Shown in pieces: positions 5,716 to 13,812 of a DNA stretch of 64,000 nt (its first letter is position 1; the number at the start of each line of letters is the position of its first letter). The notes under the pieces were generated by a model that saw nothing but the letters and a program-made list of their open reading frames with translations, was not told the DNA's origin and did not search any database. Source of the DNA: Sulfolobus islandicus Y.N.15.51 (GTDB lineage Archaea > Thermoproteota > Thermoprotei_A > Sulfolobales > Sulfolobaceae); the NCBI RefSeq assembly GCF_000022485.1, contig NC_012623.1, positions 1,302,001 to 1,366,000 of the forward strand, written 5' to 3'. A program made the translations under genes and the position numbers.

Positions 5716-7593
5716 TTACATCCTTTCTAAGCTCCTTATACCTAAGACGCTTAACCCGTTCTTTAATACAACTGACACTCCTTTTACTATATATAATCTT
5801 AACATTCTCTTCCTTGGATCTTGTTCTTGTAGTACTCTCTCTTTATCATACCAACTATTGAATATGTCAGATAATTCTCTCAGAAACGCTACTAAATCTT
5901 CTAACCTTAAGTTATCTACAGCATTCTTGAATACCTCGGGGAATTTAGCTATCAAGATTAATATGTTCCTCTTATCTCCAACTAAATCACTAAAGTCTAC
6001 CTTGTCCATAGATAAGTTTTCAGTAGATTTAGCTAATATGTTAGCAGCTCTAGCATAAGTATATTGTAAATAAGGTCCACTGTTCTGCTCAAAGCTGGTT
6101 ATCCTGTTTAAATCAAATGATAAAGGCTTATTTGCAGAAACTGACAAAATTGCGTATCTAAGCGCTGCATTTGCTATATCATCAATATTTTCCATATTAC
6201 CACCTTTCTCTTTCAGCTTATTTCTAACTATGTTATCTAGTTTTTCATATATCTCGTCAATGGTTATTATCTTTCCTAGTCTTCCACTCATTCTTAGTCC
6301 TTGGATGTTAACCATCCCATATGAATAATGCAATAAATTTTCCGCAAATCTCGAATATCCGAGTAACTCTAGAGCACCTCTTAATTGTATTTGCGGAATG
6401 TATTGTTCTTCTGCGATCACATTTATAACAAAATCTGCATTAAACTGATTAAATTTGAAAATTGTATACGCAATATCCCTAACGGTATACAATGTAGTTC
6501 CATCGGATCTCATCAACACTAAAGGAGGTATCTTGAGCCCTTTTGGAATTCTCAACTTAGATCTAGCTTCATCACCTAAGAAACTATCTAAGTCCAATGC
6601 TATTACTCCCTTATATGGTATTTTAGCCGAGGAAGACAATAAGGCCTTTAATACTTCATTAACCATTTTCTCCCATAACAAGTCACTCTCATAGTCGAAA
6701 TTGTCAAATCTTATATTAAGTTTGGATAACGTTTCACTAAAGCCTTCTAGCGCATAACTAATGTACTTTCTAATAATCCCCTTTAGTTCATCATTACCCT
6801 CTTCGTATTTCTTTATGATTTCTCCTATCTCCTTCTCCGGCTCCTCCTTAGCATTTATAGTGTCTGCTAACTTATCGAAAAGTACCTCATTTCTATTCCT
6901 TAGATCATTCGCTATTACTATTAGCTCATCTAGTTCTCTCACTTTCTCCCTATACTCTGACTCTGAAAGTTTCTTTAACTCCTCTCTCAACTTCCTAATT
7001 TCTAAAATTACATTAGTCATGGCATATATTATACCCAACCATAGATCCTTCTTTACATTTGGCTCTGGATCAGGAAAACCTAAAAGTTTTAGGCCGTAAA
7101 TTAGAACTGCAACTTGCCTCCCAGTATCGTTAACGTAAAACCTAACATTAACTGAGTGACCTCTAGCTTTTAACGCTCTAGCAAGCGCATCTCCAAGTAT
7201 CGTATTTCTCAAATGGCCTATATGTAACGGATGTATAGGATTAGCGCTCGTGTGTTCAACTACTATTCTTTTTGGCTTTTCGATTTTTTCCAGTCCATAA
7301 CTATCGTCTAGTTTGCTAAAGATACTCACGAAAATATTTCTTAGATTAAGCCTCGCATTAAGATATATTCCGGCTACTTCTATCCTCTCTATTAACTCAC
7401 CTTTATATTCTTGTAATAATTTCGCTTTCTCATTTATATTTCCCTTTATTAATGATGGTAACGCTAATGATAAGTCGCCAAGTTCTTCCCTAGGAGGATA
7501 TGTAATATTTTTAAAGACTTCCTCCTCGCTTATACCTAATTGTGCAGCGACATATTCCGCCAATTCTTTCTTAGCTCTTCCTATTATATCCAC
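5716..7593 (-). CDS. argS: Arginyl-tRNA synthetase (625 aa)
   Basis: Charges tRNA-Arg with arginine for translation; class I enzyme. The signature HIGH is at 124-127 inside SANPIHPLHIGHLRN, the Rossmann core follows, and the weak KMSKS-equivalent segment (SGRLGKIITI) lies near 400. The C-terminal helical anticodon-binding (DALR) domain starts around 500 with the YTYARAANIL pattern. Full length for the family. It is the first chromosomal gene beside the tRNA-Arg integration site, and faces the divergent gene at 7648. Confidence 0.97.
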   Translation of the reverse strand: MDIIGRAKKELAEYVAAQLGISEEEVFKNITYPPREELGDLSLALPSLIKGNINEKAKLLQEYKGELIERIEVAGIYLNARLNLRNIFVSIFSKLDDSYGLEKIEKPKRIVVEHTSANPIHPLHIGHLRNTILGDALARALKARGHSVNVRFYVNDTGRQVAVLIYGLKLLGFPDPEPNVKKDLWLGIIYAMTNVILEIRKLREELKKLSESEYREKVRELDELIVIANDLRNRNEVLFDKLADTINAKEEPEKEIGEIIKKYEEGNDELKGIIRKYISYALEGFSETLSKLNIRFDNFDYESDLLWEKMVNEVLKALLSSSAKIPYKGVIALDLDSFLGDEARSKLRIPKGLKIPPLVLMRSDGTTLYTVRDIAYTIFKFNQFNADFVINVIAEEQYIPQIQLRGALELLGYSRFAENLLHYSYGMVNIQGLRMSGRLGKIITIDEIYEKLDNIVRNKLKEKGGNMENIDDIANAALRYAILSVSANKPLSFDLNRITSFEQNSGPYLQYTYARAANILAKSTENLSMDKVDFSDLVGDKRNILILIAKFPEVFKNAVDNLRLEDLVAFLRELSDIFNSWYDKERVLQEQDPRKRMLRLYIVKGVSVVLKNGLSVLGIRSLERM

Positions 7594-7647
7594 ATCACGT
7601 TTTATGCCTTATAATTTTTAATATTTACTCACTAGAATCATATAACC

Positions 7648-7851
7648 ATGAAGAAAAGGGTGGAAATCCTAATAGTAGAGGATTATAGTGGAAATCCCAA
7701 AATTAATGAGCAAGAAATTAAAAAATCATTAAGTCATATAGGGGATGACATTGTAATAACTAGGTTACATTTGCCACAGTGGACTGAAAATAAAGATGAA
7801 AGTGATCTAGTTGGAGTACATGTAATTGTGAGAGAAGTTGCAGAAACATAA
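7648..7851 (+). CDS. Conserved small Sulfolobales protein (67 aa)
   Basis: The sequence starts MKKRVEILIVEDYSGNP and looks like a compact alpha/beta domain with alternating hydrophobic strands (VEILIVED, DIVITRLHLP, GVHVIVREV). It has no cysteines, membrane segment or catalytic motif. Its end overlaps the TTG start of the Cys-rich gene at 7838, so the two are cotranscribed. It diverges from argS across 54 bp. Function unknown. Confidence 0.7.
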   Translation: MKKRVEILIVEDYSGNPKINEQEIKKSLSHIGDDIVITRLHLPQWTENKDESDLVGVHVIVREVAET

Positions 7852-8230
7852 CGTATGTCCCTATTACAAGAATGGCTACTGCACATCACCTGCATTAGAT
7901 AAGCCTTCTGATATAGTAACTTCTAACAATAGATGCTTTGGTCAATTTAAAACTTGTAGATATTTCTTAGACGACGGGAGCGATAGCAAAACGGGGTTAG
8001 AGAAATTTAATGAAGATAAAACCATTGAGCAAGAGATTAGATTTTACCCAAAAATAAACGCATTAGAAAATATTATAGACAGCGGTTGCGAACATTACCA
8101 GCTCATAAAGAGTGAAAAAGGATTCATTGCGTATTGCAATGCAATTAAAAGGGTTTTAGTAACACGACAGACCATATTATGTAACAAAGAATTCCAAAGA
8201 TGTCCATATAGGACCTTACTCGGTACCTAA
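7838..8230 (+). CDS. Cys-rich protein of unknown function (130 aa)
   Basis: A TTG start overlaps the end of the preceding gene. Nine cysteines lie in pairs or loops (CPYYKNGYC near the N terminus, CFGQFKTC at 33-40, CEHY, CNAIK, then CNKEFQRC near the end). Such spacing suits a metal or iron-sulfur site, but I recognise no named family. The CPYYxxxxC start resembles the small Cys-rich gene at 12472, which begins its motif with CPYYDKKNTKC. Its 3' end overlaps the convergent gene at 8216 by 15 bp. Confidence 0.7.
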   Translation: MQKHNVCPYYKNGYCTSPALDKPSDIVTSNNRCFGQFKTCRYFLDDGSDSKTGLEKFNEDKTIEQEIRFYPKINALENIIDSGCEHYQLIKSEKGFIAYCNAIKRVLVTRQTILCNKEFQRCPYRTLLGT

Positions 8231-8521
8231 CTTAACATACCTACCGTCTTCTGATAAGTTAATTTTTCCTTTTTCAACTAGATCCGCTAGTGCTCTTCTT
8301 ATCTTATCCTCGCTTGCAATTCCAGATAACATACTGTGTAATTCCTTTAGGTTCATTGGCTTTTCATTTAATAAGTCAAGTAATATTTGTTTTAATTCAT
8401 CCTCATTTGGCGCAGTCATTACTATAACGTCTTTATCGGAATAGACTACCTTTAGTTTGTTTTCTACGTTACCAGAATTGGAAGCCGACTTCTTACCTCT
8501 CTTCTTAGTCTCATTACTCAT
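8216..8521 (-). CDS. Small winged-helix-like protein (101 aa)
   Basis: The start is set at the internal ATG (residues MSNETKKRGK) rather than a GTG four codons upstream. After a basic, Ser/Asn-rich N terminus, residues about 40-100 form a winged-helix pattern (LKQILLDLLNEKPMNLKEL, then KIRRALADLVEKGKINLSEDGRYVKL). It is probably a DNA-binding or regulatory protein. The target is unknown. It is transcribed against the 7838 gene. Confidence 0.7.
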   Translation of the reverse strand: MSNETKKRGKKSASNSGNVENKLKVVYSDKDVIVMTAPNEDELKQILLDLLNEKPMNLKELHSMLSGIASEDKIRRALADLVEKGKINLSEDGRYVKLGTE

Positions 8522-8775
8522 ACTAATACACACTCACGTTCATTTCTCATTTCTTACTTTTAAACATTATGCGAATTTTTAAAATCAATTTCATTCTTCA
8601 TTATACCAACGCGTTATAGCATAGAGCAGTAAATATTTCTAATATTAAATAATTAATATCTCTTCATAGCCAAGTCTTATAAAGAATGAGGCCGAAAGCT
8701 TTTAAGGCGGGAAGGAAGCTAGATCATGAATGTATACTTATATTACTGTGTTTAGATTAACATTATTAGGCGACA

Positions 8776-9147
8776 ATGTTGAATCAACCGGACTTCCTTA
8801 GACATGTAGCCAGTAAGATCCTATCGCCACTATCAATAGATTCGAAAAGGTTAGACGAAGCAAGAAGAATTTTAGGAGAGGCAGAAGTTAAATACAACTT
8901 CTCCTCCTACGGAGGAAATCCAAAAAAACTAATAGATTTCCTATTAAGTCCAGACTTCACAGAACTTAGCTTAATTTTAGGCCCAGATGTAACAAAGAAA
9001 CTATTAGAAGCTATAAAAGATAATTATACAGACGAAGACATAAAAAAAGTAGCAGATAAAATGTTGGAAGAAATAAACGGATATACAGAAAACACTGAAG
9101 AGTCTAACGTTAAAGTTTCAGTTAATAAAAAATATTTAGTCTCCTAA
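8776..9147 (+). CDS. Conserved helical protein of unknown function (123 aa)
   Basis: Mostly helical and charged ([49 protein letters not shown]). No motif I can name. The ATG at 8776 has no strong ribosome binding site; an upstream TATA-like CTTTTAAG (8699-8706) would place the transcript start near 8726. Its last 12 bases overlap the end of the convergent thermosome gene. Confidence 0.65.
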   Translation: MLNQPDFLRHVASKILSPLSIDSKRLDEARRILGEAEVKYNFSSYGGNPKKLIDFLLSPDFTELSLILGPDVTKKLLEAIKDNYTDEDIKKVADKMLEEINGYTENTEESNVKVSVNKKYLVS

Positions 9148-10818
9148 AGATGGAGTACCAGATCCTCCTTCTCCACCACTTTCTTCTTTACTTCCTTCTC
9201 CACCTTTCTTCTCGCTCTTTAATGGAGCTGCAGCTATTAGGTCATCAATCTTTAATATTGCTGTAGCTGCCTCTGTTGCGCTCTTTAACACTTGAGCCTT
9301 TACTCTTATAGGCTCAATGATGTTTAAGGCATATACATCGTCTACGATCTTCCCACCTATTACATCTACACCAGTATTGGTTAATCCCTTAGCGTGTCTA
9401 GCTCTTAAGTCCATTAGTGCAGATATAGCCTCCAGCCCTGCAGTTTCAGCTAAAATCATAGGTATCTCCTCTAATGCATCTGCAAATGCTTCTATAGCTA
9501 ATTGCTCCTTACCTCCTACACTTCTAGCATACTCTCTTAATTTCATCGCTAATTCTAACTCGATAGCACCACCACCTGGCAATATTACTGGCTCTAATAA
9601 TATGTTCCTCAGAGCATGCAATGCGTCATTTATACTCCTCTCAGCCTCATCTAATGCCATATCATTTGAACCTCTTAACAAGATATTTACGGCTTTCAAG
9701 TTCTTAGCACCTTCTATAAATACCATTTTGTCATTTCCAACTCTCCTTTCCTCAACTAATTCAGCGTATCCTAAATCATCGGGAGTAGCGTCTTTAATGC
9801 TGCTTATTATTCTCGCGCCTAATGCCTTCTCTAATTTCTCTATATCGCTCCTCTTAACCCTTCTTACAGCCAATATACCTTTCTTAGCTAAGAAGTGCTG
9901 TGCGATATCATCAATACCTTTCTGGCATATTACAACGTTAGCACCTATTGACGCTAGTTTATCAACCATGTCCTTAAGATATTTGGATTCCTCATCTAAG
10001 AAAGCCTTGATTTGCTCTGGTGATGTTATACTTATCTTAGCTGAGATTTCAGGTTTTTCTACCTCTAATGCTGCATCCAAAACAGCTATCTTGGCTTTAG
10101 TGACTCTTCTAGGCATTCCAGGGTGCACAACCTCCTTATCTAATACTAGTCCTTTAACTAAGACGCTATCCTCTATACTTCCACCTTTCTTCTTATCTAT
10201 CTTTATTAAGTCTAAACTCACATTATAACCACCATTAGGTAGAGGTTCTGCAACATTAACTATTGCGTCTATTACCATGTCAATTATTTTATTTAATTCA
10301 GCACCTTCTGCAATAAACTTACTTGCTAGTGTAGTAAATACTATCTTTCTTAGAGTATCCCTAGAAACTGAAGAATTCAAATCCCTTATATCGATCTTGG
10401 TTCCTAATTGTGGAAGTAACTCCAAGGCCTTGGTATATGCCTTCTTATACCCCTCAATGATTATTGTTGGATGTATATTTTGATCCAATAAACTTTCAGC
10501 TTTCTCCAATAGAGCACCAGCTAATACTACAGCGCTTGTAGTACCATCACCTACTTCAGCATCTTGTGCTTTAGCTGCTTCTACTAATAGCTTTGCTGCT
10601 GGATGCTGTATCTCCATATCCTTTACTATTGTAGCGCCATCATTAGTTATGGTTACGTCACCGAAACTATCAATTAACATTTTATCAAGACCTTTAGGAC
10701 CTAAACTACTCCTTAACATTTCGGCTAGTGTCTTTGCAGCAAGTATATTGTTCCTTAACGCATCTCTACCAGTAGTTCTACTCGTTCCCTCTTTAAGCAA
10801 TAAGACTGGAGATGCCAT
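9136..10818 (-). CDS. thsA: Thermosome (TF55) alpha subunit, group II chaperonin (560 aa)
   Basis: ATP-driven protein-folding ring subunit of the cytosol, highly abundant and heat-induced in Sulfolobales. The ATPase motif GDGTT is at 90-94 ([15 protein letters not shown]), preceded by NDGATIV at 59-65; [10 protein letters not shown] marks the C-terminal part of the equatorial domain. The tail is Gly/Glu/Ser-rich, as in family members. The N terminus ([20 protein letters not shown]) identifies the alpha rather than beta or gamma subunit. Transcription starts from a TATA box shared with the divergent gene at 10886. Confidence 0.97.
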   Translation of the reverse strand: MASPVLLLKEGTSRTTGRDALRNNILAAKTLAEMLRSSLGPKGLDKMLIDSFGDVTITNDGATIVKDMEIQHPAAKLLVEAAKAQDAEVGDGTTSAVVLAGALLEKAESLLDQNIHPTIIIEGYKKAYTKALELLPQLGTKIDIRDLNSSVSRDTLRKIVFTTLASKFIAEGAELNKIIDMVIDAIVNVAEPLPNGGYNVSLDLIKIDKKKGGSIEDSVLVKGLVLDKEVVHPGMPRRVTKAKIAVLDAALEVEKPEISAKISITSPEQIKAFLDEESKYLKDMVDKLASIGANVVICQKGIDDIAQHFLAKKGILAVRRVKRSDIEKLEKALGARIISSIKDATPDDLGYAELVEERRVGNDKMVFIEGAKNLKAVNILLRGSNDMALDEAERSINDALHALRNILLEPVILPGGGAIELELAMKLREYARSVGGKEQLAIEAFADALEEIPMILAETAGLEAISALMDLRARHAKGLTNTGVDVIGGKIVDDVYALNIIEPIRVKAQVLKSATEAATAILKIDDLIAAAPLKSEKKGGEGSKEESGGEGGSGTPSLGD

Positions 10819-10856
10819 ACCTCACAACACCGTTCCGTGAGAACATTAGTATCGCT

Positions 10857-10866
10857 TATATAAAAA
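10857..10866. promoter_or_regulatory. Shared bidirectional TATA box for thsA and the divergent gene
   Basis: TATATAAAAA can be read as a TATA element on both strands. On the plus strand it lies about 26 bp before the GTG at 10886, which fits a leaderless transcript. On the minus strand it lies about 40 bp before the thsA ATG, leaving a short leader with GTGAGGT next to the start codon. Confidence 0.6.
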
Positions 10867-10885
10867 TTTTTCTCTCAAGCAAACC

Positions 10886-11668
10886 GTGAAGCAATTTTTT
10901 AAATTAATAGAAAATCCATTCTTCTCTAATATGATGTGCGAAAGATGTAACAAAAGAGATGCTATAAACGTAGTAGGAGGAAGAAGATTATGTAGCATAT
11001 GCAGCAAAGACGAGATAGGTAAGAGAATTAAGAGGGAACTTTACCCAAGAAAGATAATAGTACATAATGACAAAATCTTATTTGCTTATCCCTCTTATCT
11101 AAGCTTTATTCAAGAAATTCTAAGAAATATAATAAATAAAATTTACACTAGATTTAATTTACAGTATTACGAAATTACTTTAGAACCACAAAACTCTATC
11201 CTAGATGATATATGGAACTTAATCATAAAAAGTAAACAGTTTTCGGAAAAAAATGGAATAAATAAAATCTTTTTACCTTTTACAGCTGACCTCTTGATGG
11301 CCTACTTAGTATACTCAATAACAAATCAAGATTATACTTATATCCAAATGATAGGATTGGAATACAAAGTCAATAATATTTCATTTCTAATTCCATTTTA
11401 TAACACCTCCTTATATGAATTACAAGGTTTCATAAATAATGAATCTAATGCAATAGTGACAAAGGATGAAATTTTTAATGAAATTCTAACATGGGAAAGG
11501 GACATGTTAAAAGAAAATTACGAACTATTCCACGCTTTCCATAATTCCAAAAAATTACTTGAAATAGGAAGAAAAGATTACAGATGCGAGGGTTGTGGAG
11601 GAATGATTAACTCCCCGGTAAAATACTGCGCGAGATGCTCTCTAATTTACTCTTCTCCTCCTTATTGA
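10886..11668 (+). CDS. Degenerate TtuA/Ncs6-like protein lacking the PP-loop (260 aa)
   Basis: The start (MMCERCNKRDAINVVGGRRLCSICS is split here as CERCNKRD and LCSICS) and the end (CEGCG ... CARC) carry the two zinc-binding CxxC pairs that flank TtuA/Ncs6 tRNA-thiolation enzymes. The middle keeps the family's order: KNGINKIFLPFTADLLMAY sits where a GHNxDDxA helix is expected. The ATP-binding SGGKDS motif is absent: the segment after KIIVHNDKILFAYPS has no SGG. It is therefore probably a catalytically inactive paralogue. The GTG start fits a leaderless mRNA; an ATG at 10931 is an alternative. Confidence 0.55.
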   Translation: MKQFFKLIENPFFSNMMCERCNKRDAINVVGGRRLCSICSKDEIGKRIKRELYPRKIIVHNDKILFAYPSYLSFIQEILRNIINKIYTRFNLQYYEITLEPQNSILDDIWNLIIKSKQFSEKNGINKIFLPFTADLLMAYLVYSITNQDYTYIQMIGLEYKVNNISFLIPFYNTSLYELQGFINNESNAIVTKDEIFNEILTWERDMLKENYELFHAFHNSKKLLEIGRKDYRCEGCGGMINSPVKYCARCSLIYSSPPY

Positions 11669-12434
11669 GAATGACTTCAAAATATATTTGCCCTTGACTA
11701 GGTCTAAATCTAGATGGCGGAATAGGTCCCTCTGAAGTATAGTAGAAGAAACCCGATTTTAAGATCTCGTTAAATCCATCCTTATCCATTCTTAAGAAAT
11801 CTTGTAATATATCAATTACATGTATGATATTTTTTAGTTCCTTCATGCTTAACGTATAACCGCAAATCCTACAAGTTAAATCTGGCATTACCGAATCAAA
11901 TTCACATCTAGGACATTTAATAGGAGATCTTAAGACGTTTGCTAACATTGACCAAGTAACTCGTAACAGATCAATTAAATCCTTTTTATTTCTCTTCAAG
12001 CATTCTTTATACAGCTTATCCATTATGGGAATTAAACCACCTTTACCATAAGTTACTATAAACTCTAATTGGTCTTCACTAAGTTTCTCTATATCATATA
12101 AACGCAAGAGTTTATATGATATAATTTCCATTAATCTGTCTCCCATAGCTCTAAGCCTATTAATTATCGTAGATACTTTAGGCTTCGTTTTCACTTCTCC
12201 TACCGCCATGGCAAAGGGCTCTCTTAACACCTCCTTCAGATCCTCTCTTGAAAGGTTTAAATAGGAAATTCCTAACGCGTTAACTACCTCATCCAAATAT
12301 TCATCCAAAACCTTATCTGCATCTACGTACTTCTCAGATTTTTTACTACTGGAAGATTTTTTCTTCTTCATGCCCTCTTTACTATTCTTCTCACTAGCGA
12401 TTTTTTCTTCCTCATTTTTCTTACGTCTTGGCAC
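11607..12434 (-). CDS. Conserved Sulfolobales protein with zinc ribbon (275 aa)
   Basis: A lysine/serine-rich, probably disordered N terminus (first 35 residues) is followed by a helical domain and a zinc ribbon (KCPRCEF ... LTCRICGY, about 175-196), then a C-terminal alpha/beta part. It lies on the origin side of the thermosome gene and precedes (on the same strand) nothing but the 10886 gene, which it overlaps tail-to-tail by 62 bp. A nucleic-acid or replication-linked role is possible from its position but not shown. Confidence 0.7.
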   Translation of the reverse strand: MPRRKKNEEEKIASEKNSKEGMKKKKSSSSKKSEKYVDADKVLDEYLDEVVNALGISYLNLSREDLKEVLREPFAMAVGEVKTKPKVSTIINRLRAMGDRLMEIISYKLLRLYDIEKLSEDQLEFIVTYGKGGLIPIMDKLYKECLKRNKKDLIDLLRVTWSMLANVLRSPIKCPRCEFDSVMPDLTCRICGYTLSMKELKNIIHVIDILQDFLRMDKDGFNEILKSGFFYYTSEGPIPPSRFRPSQGQIYFEVILNKEEKSKLESISRSILPGS

Positions 12435-12471
12435 TCTACTTATAATTTAGAAACCTATTTTATATAAAACT

Positions 12472-12798
12472 TTAAGTCATTAACGCTAAATCTTGAAAAT
12501 CCATTGGTAACATTTTCTTCTTATTAACAATTTCTTGATACTTGTTATCTAAGAATGAAATAAATATTGGACAAGTCTCATATTTACCATCGCGCTGACA
12601 TTTATCACCCAATGTGAGAAAGCACTTAGTATTCTTCTTATCATAATAAGGACATAACTTGTAGTAAGTTTTAGCGCTTTTTATCATGCGTTCTATCCAT
12701 TGTTTCTTGTGATCCTTTTTTTCTGCCTCTTTTTCGGCCTTTGCCAACGCCTTATTTATCTCATCTTCAGACATTTTCACTGATTTATTAGTTGACAT
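12472..12798 (-). CDS. Small Cys-containing protein beside the origin region (108 aa)
   Basis: A charged helix (DEINKALAKAEKEAEKKDHKK) precedes a Cys cluster CPYY ... KCFLTLGDKCQRDGKYETC at about 48-75, which could bind a metal. The CPYY...C motif is also found in the 7838 gene. It is separated by 37 bp from the 12434 start and transcribed in the same direction, so the two are likely cotranscribed. Function unknown. Confidence 0.7.
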   Translation of the reverse strand: MSTNKSVKMSEDEINKALAKAEKEAEKKDHKKQWIERMIKSAKTYYKLCPYYDKKNTKCFLTLGDKCQRDGKYETCPIFISFLDNKYQEIVNKKKMLPMDFQDLALMT

Positions 12799-12987
12799 AA
12801 ATTCTCCCTCCTACTTGCTATAACTTCTAGTACAAAGATTAAATAGATTACTACTACTACTGATCTGCTCCTATTATAAGAGTATTAAAATGAATGGTTT
12901 GTATAATCTTGATCTTTCTTTCAACATACTTATAATTTAACGTACATATAGTAGTAGTAATTATAATGCCAAAAGGAGAAGGGAAAG
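12799..12987. other. oriC3: Origin region, oriC3-like, next to whiP
   Basis: This AT-rich non-coding stretch lies between the 12472 gene and the 3' end of whiP. In Sulfolobus, oriC3 is known to be adjacent to whiP and to depend on WhiP, so this is the best candidate in the window for oriC3. A 12-bp perfect inverted repeat ATTACTACTACT (12847-12858) and AGTAGTAGTAAT (12950-12961) brackets about 90 bp of AT-rich DNA containing two TATAAT-like elements. Exact initiation sites cannot be read from sequence. Confidence 0.65.
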
Positions 12988-13037
12988 TTAACAAGAAGAC
13001 AGTTTCTCTTTTAGAGTTTTTGAAAGGCCTATTCTGA
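12966..13037 (+). CDS. Possible 23-residue micro-ORF in the origin region
   Basis: ATG at 12966, stop TGA at about 13035-13037; the product begins [21 protein letters not shown]-like CTTATAATTT lies about 30 bp upstream. It overlaps the 3' end of whiP on the other strand by about 50 bp. It is too short for statistical support and may be chance. Confidence 0.2.
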   Translation: MPKGEGKVNKKTVSLLEFLKGLF

Positions 13038-13728
13038 CTCCCATTTTAGGATCTTGATATACGTAAAGGAGCCTTTTAATTTGTAAGTTCTTGAGTACTC
13101 TAAATAGCCAACTAGTATCAGCTTTCATTTCTTCTTGAAGCTGGTCAAGGTAGATGTAAGTTGTCCCCCACTCCTTATACTTGTTTAATAAATAACTTAG
13201 TATTTCTTTTTCATCATCAACAAGTTTATCCAAAATCTCCTTTATACAATCCGTTGGATTAGCCTTTTGTTGTTTTTTGTTTTCATTACTGGTTTTTCCG
13301 TCAATAAACCACAAAACTTCTTGTGCTTTTTTGTCATCTCTTTTCTCAACTTTGTTGTTTTTTGTTTGGTAAACTTTTTCACCCTCTAGTACTTGCTTAG
13401 CAAGTAATAAGTACTCTTTGAATTTAGAATTGTTTTGTGATTCAATAATATCTCTAGCTATGTTTTCTCCTCTCCTACTTAAGTGCCATCTTCCTCCTTC
13501 TTGATAAACTAAACCTTTCTTCTTCCAATAACTGAGATAACTACTTATGTATTTAGTTTCGTAACCTAAATTAGTCGCAATTTCAGCTGTTCTTAATGGT
13601 CTGGCGTAGAGGAGGAGTAGTATTGCCTCAACCAATTTGGATCTAGGCGACTCCTTACTTGTTTTCTCCTCCTCGCTTATCTGCTGCGCTATAGCCTCTA
13701 TATCATCTCTTTGATAGTCCTCACTCAT
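12988..13728 (-). CDS. whiP: WhiP, winged-helix origin-initiation protein (246 aa)
   Basis: Two winged-helix domains: residues about 30-95 ([19 protein letters not shown], then [24 protein letters not shown]) and about 160-240 ([13 protein letters not shown], then [19 protein letters not shown]). They are joined by a Lys/Gln-rich linker. WhiP is a distant relative of eukaryotic Cdt1 and drives initiation at oriC3 in Sulfolobus. The neighbourhood, with thermosome alpha a few genes away, matches the known locus. I assign the name from domain layout and synteny. Confidence 0.8.
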   Translation of the reverse strand: MSEDYQRDDIEAIAQQISEEEKTSKESPRSKLVEAILLLLYARPLRTAEIATNLGYETKYISSYLSYWKKKGLVYQEGGRWHLSRRGENIARDIIESQNNSKFKEYLLLAKQVLEGEKVYQTKNNKVEKRDDKKAQEVLWFIDGKTSNENKKQQKANPTDCIKEILDKLVDDEKEILSYLLNKYKEWGTTYIYLDQLQEEMKADTSWLFRVLKNLQIKRLLYVYQDPKMGVRIGLSKTLKEKLSSC

Positions 13729-13767
13729 CTTATTATATTAGGCATTATAACTTAAAATACAAGCTAA

Positions 13768-13783
13768 AATCCCGACTGGGATT
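13768..13783. promoter_or_regulatory. Hairpin/dyad upstream of whiP
   Basis: AATCCC (13768-13773) and GGGATT (13778-13783) form a perfect 6-bp stem with a GACT loop. It lies between the stop of the 13813 gene and the TATA region of whiP, both transcribed leftward. It could terminate the upstream gene or be an operator for whiP. Confidence 0.35.
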
Positions 13784-13812
13784 ATTCAGTTAATTTTTCA
13801 TTTCAGTACTAC

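Noticed and set aside
5716-7593. Several plus-strand open frames of 79-136 codons across argS
   Set aside because: They are antisense shadows of a strongly conserved synthetase, rich in Ser and Leu as expected for the complement of Sulfolobus coding sequence, and have no promoter or family match.
9317-10228. A 303-codon plus-strand frame opposite the thermosome gene
   Set aside because: Length comes from the biased codon use of thsA; the translation is low-complexity Ser/Asn/Ala and matches no fold.
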